Of a stretch of 17,051 bases of DNA, positions 15,678 through 17,051 are shown piece after piece. The stretch comes from an uncultured Bacteroidales bacterium (GTDB lineage Bacteria; Bacteroidota; Bacteroidia; Bacteroidales; Lentimicrobiaceae): assembly GCA_937894795.1 (NCBI GenBank), contig CALCQV010000054.1, forward strand, positions 1-17,051, written 5' to 3'. Position 1 is the stretch's first letter. The number at the start of each line of letters is the position of its first letter. Both the position numbers and the translations under genes were made by a program. The notes beneath the pieces were generated by a model. That model was given only the letters and a program-made list of their open reading frames with translations. It had not been told where the DNA came from and did not search any database.

Positions 15678-15685
15678 TATTTTTG
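15678..15685 (+). promoter_or_regulatory. Candidate -7 element of miaB
   Basis: TATTTTTG fits TAnnTTTG exactly and is followed by CACCC, a usual context in this phylum. It lies 64 bases before the GTG start. No clear -33 element is seen. Confidence 0.5.
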
Positions 15686-15749
15686 CACCCACTTAAAGAA
15701 AAGAGGTTTCTCTGAAACCAGGTTATAATAATTTTATCCACAATACTGA

Positions 15750-17051
15750 GTGAAGAAAAGAAAATTATACATGGAGACTTACGGATGTCAGATGAATTTT
15801 TCTGATAGCCAGATTGTCGGCTCTATAATGATTGATCACGACTTTGAGCTGACAGAAAATATTGCTGATGCCGATTTGATATTTATTAATACATGCTCTA
15901 TCAGGGATCATGCTGAGAAGAGAATAAGAGCCCGACTAAAAGAATTCAAGAGATATAAAAAAATAAAACCTGATCTGCGAATAGGCTTGTTGGGCTGTAT
16001 GGCTGAACGAATCAAGGATGATCTCCTTAACCAGGAACAGATTGTGGATTTGATTGTTGGACCTGATGCTTACCGCGATTTGCCCAGATTACTCAATATT
16101 GCTGAAACAGGACAAAAAGCAATCAATGTAATTCTTTCAATGGATGAAACCTATGCCGACATCAGTCCTGTCAATACCAAAGGCATTACTTCATTTATTT
16201 CAATAATGAGGGGTTGTGAGAACTTCTGTTCTTATTGTGTTGTGCCTTACACAAGAGGAAAAGAGAGAAGTCGATCACCCGAAACTATAATTCAAGAGGC
16301 TACCCGGCTTTTCAATGAAGGCATTCGTGAAGTAACTCTTCTAGGACAAAATGTAAACTCCTATAAAAGTGAAGAAGGAACCGGATTCCCGCAGCTATTG
16401 GCACAGGTTGCCATGGTCAATCCATTACTTAGAGTGCGGTTTGCAACTTCACATCCAAAGGACATATCCGATGAGTTAATAGAAACCATTGCCCGGTATC
16501 CCAATATTTGTAACAGCATTCATTTGCCGGTACAATCCGGTAGCAACCGAATACTCAAACTCATGAACCGCAAATATACCCGTCAATGGTATCTTGAAAG
16601 AATAGATACCATCAAGAGAGTCATACCTGATTGTGCACTCTCAACTGATATAATTGCCGGTTTTAGTTCAGAAACAGAAGAAGATCATATTGAGACCATG
16701 GAGTTGATGAAGCAAGTGGGTTATGATTATGCTTTCATGTTCAAGTATTCAGAACGCCCTAACACACTGGCTGCCAAAAAGCACAAGGATGATGTTGATG
16801 AAGTGACAAAGGGTAGGCGACTTCAGGAAATTATTGATCTGCAGCAGGAATTGTCATATCAAAGCAATCTGAGGGATGTTGGCAAGACCTTTGAAGTTCT
16901 GGTTGAAAATCTATCGAAAAAATCTTCCGATGAATTATCGGGACGTAATAGCCAGAATAAGGTGATTGTGTTCCCGGCACGTGAAAACAAACCCGGTGAT
17001 TATGTTAAGGTTAGAGTTGACTCATGCACTACGGCAACTTTAAGGGGAATG
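15750..17051 (+). CDS. miaB: tRNA-2-methylthio-N6-dimethylallyladenosine synthase, C-terminus cut by window edge
   Basis: 434 residues are in the window. MiaB is a radical-SAM methylthiotransferase that turns i6A37 into ms2i6A37 in tRNAs reading codons that start with U. The N-terminal UPF0004 domain supplies Cys13 (YGCQMN), Cys49 (NTCSIRD) and Cys83 (GLLGCMAE) for one 4Fe-4S cluster. The radical-SAM triad is Cys156/160/163 (GCENFCSYC). The MiaB-type motif GRNSQNKVIVFP lies in the TRAM domain (about 375 on), whose last stretch is missing. A TGA sits directly before GTG 15750, so translation starts at this GTG or at ATG 15771. GTG gives the usual KKRKLYMETYGCQMN opening and is preferred. It is divergent to topA. 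Confidence 0.95.
   Translation, partial: MKKRKLYMETYGCQMNFSDSQIVGSIMIDHDFELTENIADADLIFINTCSIRDHAEKRIRARLKEFKRYKKIKPDLRIGLLGCMAERIKDDLLNQEQIVDLIVGPDAYRDLPRLLNIAETGQKAINVILSMDETYADISPVNTKGITSFISIMRGCENFCSYCVVPYTRGKERSRSPETIIQEATRLFNEGIREVTLLGQNVNSYKSEEGTGFPQLLAQVAMVNPLLRVRFATSHPKDISDELIETIARYPNICNSIHLPVQSGSNRILKLMNRKYTRQWYLERIDTIKRVIPDCALSTDIIAGFSSETEEDHIETMELMKQVGYDYAFMFKYSERPNTLAAKKHKDDVDEVTKGRRLQEIIDLQQELSYQSNLRDVGKTFEVLVENLSKKSSDELSGRNSQNKVIVFPARENKPGDYVKVRVDSCTTATLRGM

Overview
The window is from a member of the Bacteroidota, probably a Bacteroidales-like environmental lineage. Evidence: two giant secreted proteins end in type IX secretion (type B / gliding-motility-associated) C-terminal domains; promoter-like sites fit the Bacteroidota pattern TTTG-N20/21-TAnnTTTG; DNA topoisomerase I has the zinc-finger-free, lysine-tailed C-terminus common in this phylum; and an MiaB and a Fe-S protein pair of the kind common there are present. 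No IS element, tRNA, rRNA or CRISPR array was seen.

Left part (1-9075, all minus strand): a tandem array of surface-protein cassettes with a spacing of about 4.4-4.6 kb. Each unit, read in the direction of transcription, is a promoter, a conserved leader of about 200 nt with hairpins and a G9 tract, a small secreted-protein gene of about 126-129 codons, and a gene for a protein of about 1150 residues. The large protein has a beta-propeller, PKD/Ig-like domains, SprB-like repeats, a cohesin-like domain and a T9SS C-terminal domain. Unit 2 (9030-4651) is intact and has its own terminator and promoter between small and large gene. Unit 1 (4472-253) has a small gene broken by an in-frame TAG and sitting directly against its large gene. 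A third promoter/leader copy starts at the left edge (103-1) and points out of the window, so the array probably continues. The two large proteins differ widely except in their last 159 residues, and 199 bp around the stop codon are identical.

Middle part (9362-12754, minus strand): a likely three-gene operon with an arginase-fold protein that has lost several metal ligands, a membrane protein combining a NarI/HdrE-like segment with two 4Fe-4S clusters, and a cytosolic CCG-domain (HdrB/LutA-like) protein. The last two look like halves of a membrane electron-transfer module. An intergenic region with phased heptamers lies upstream.

Right part (13184-17051): topA (minus) and miaB (plus, cut by the window edge) diverge from a shared 208-bp promoter region. 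These are housekeeping genes.

The most unusual content is the cassette array with its repeated promoter and leader. All calls are from reading the sequence; no database search was possible.
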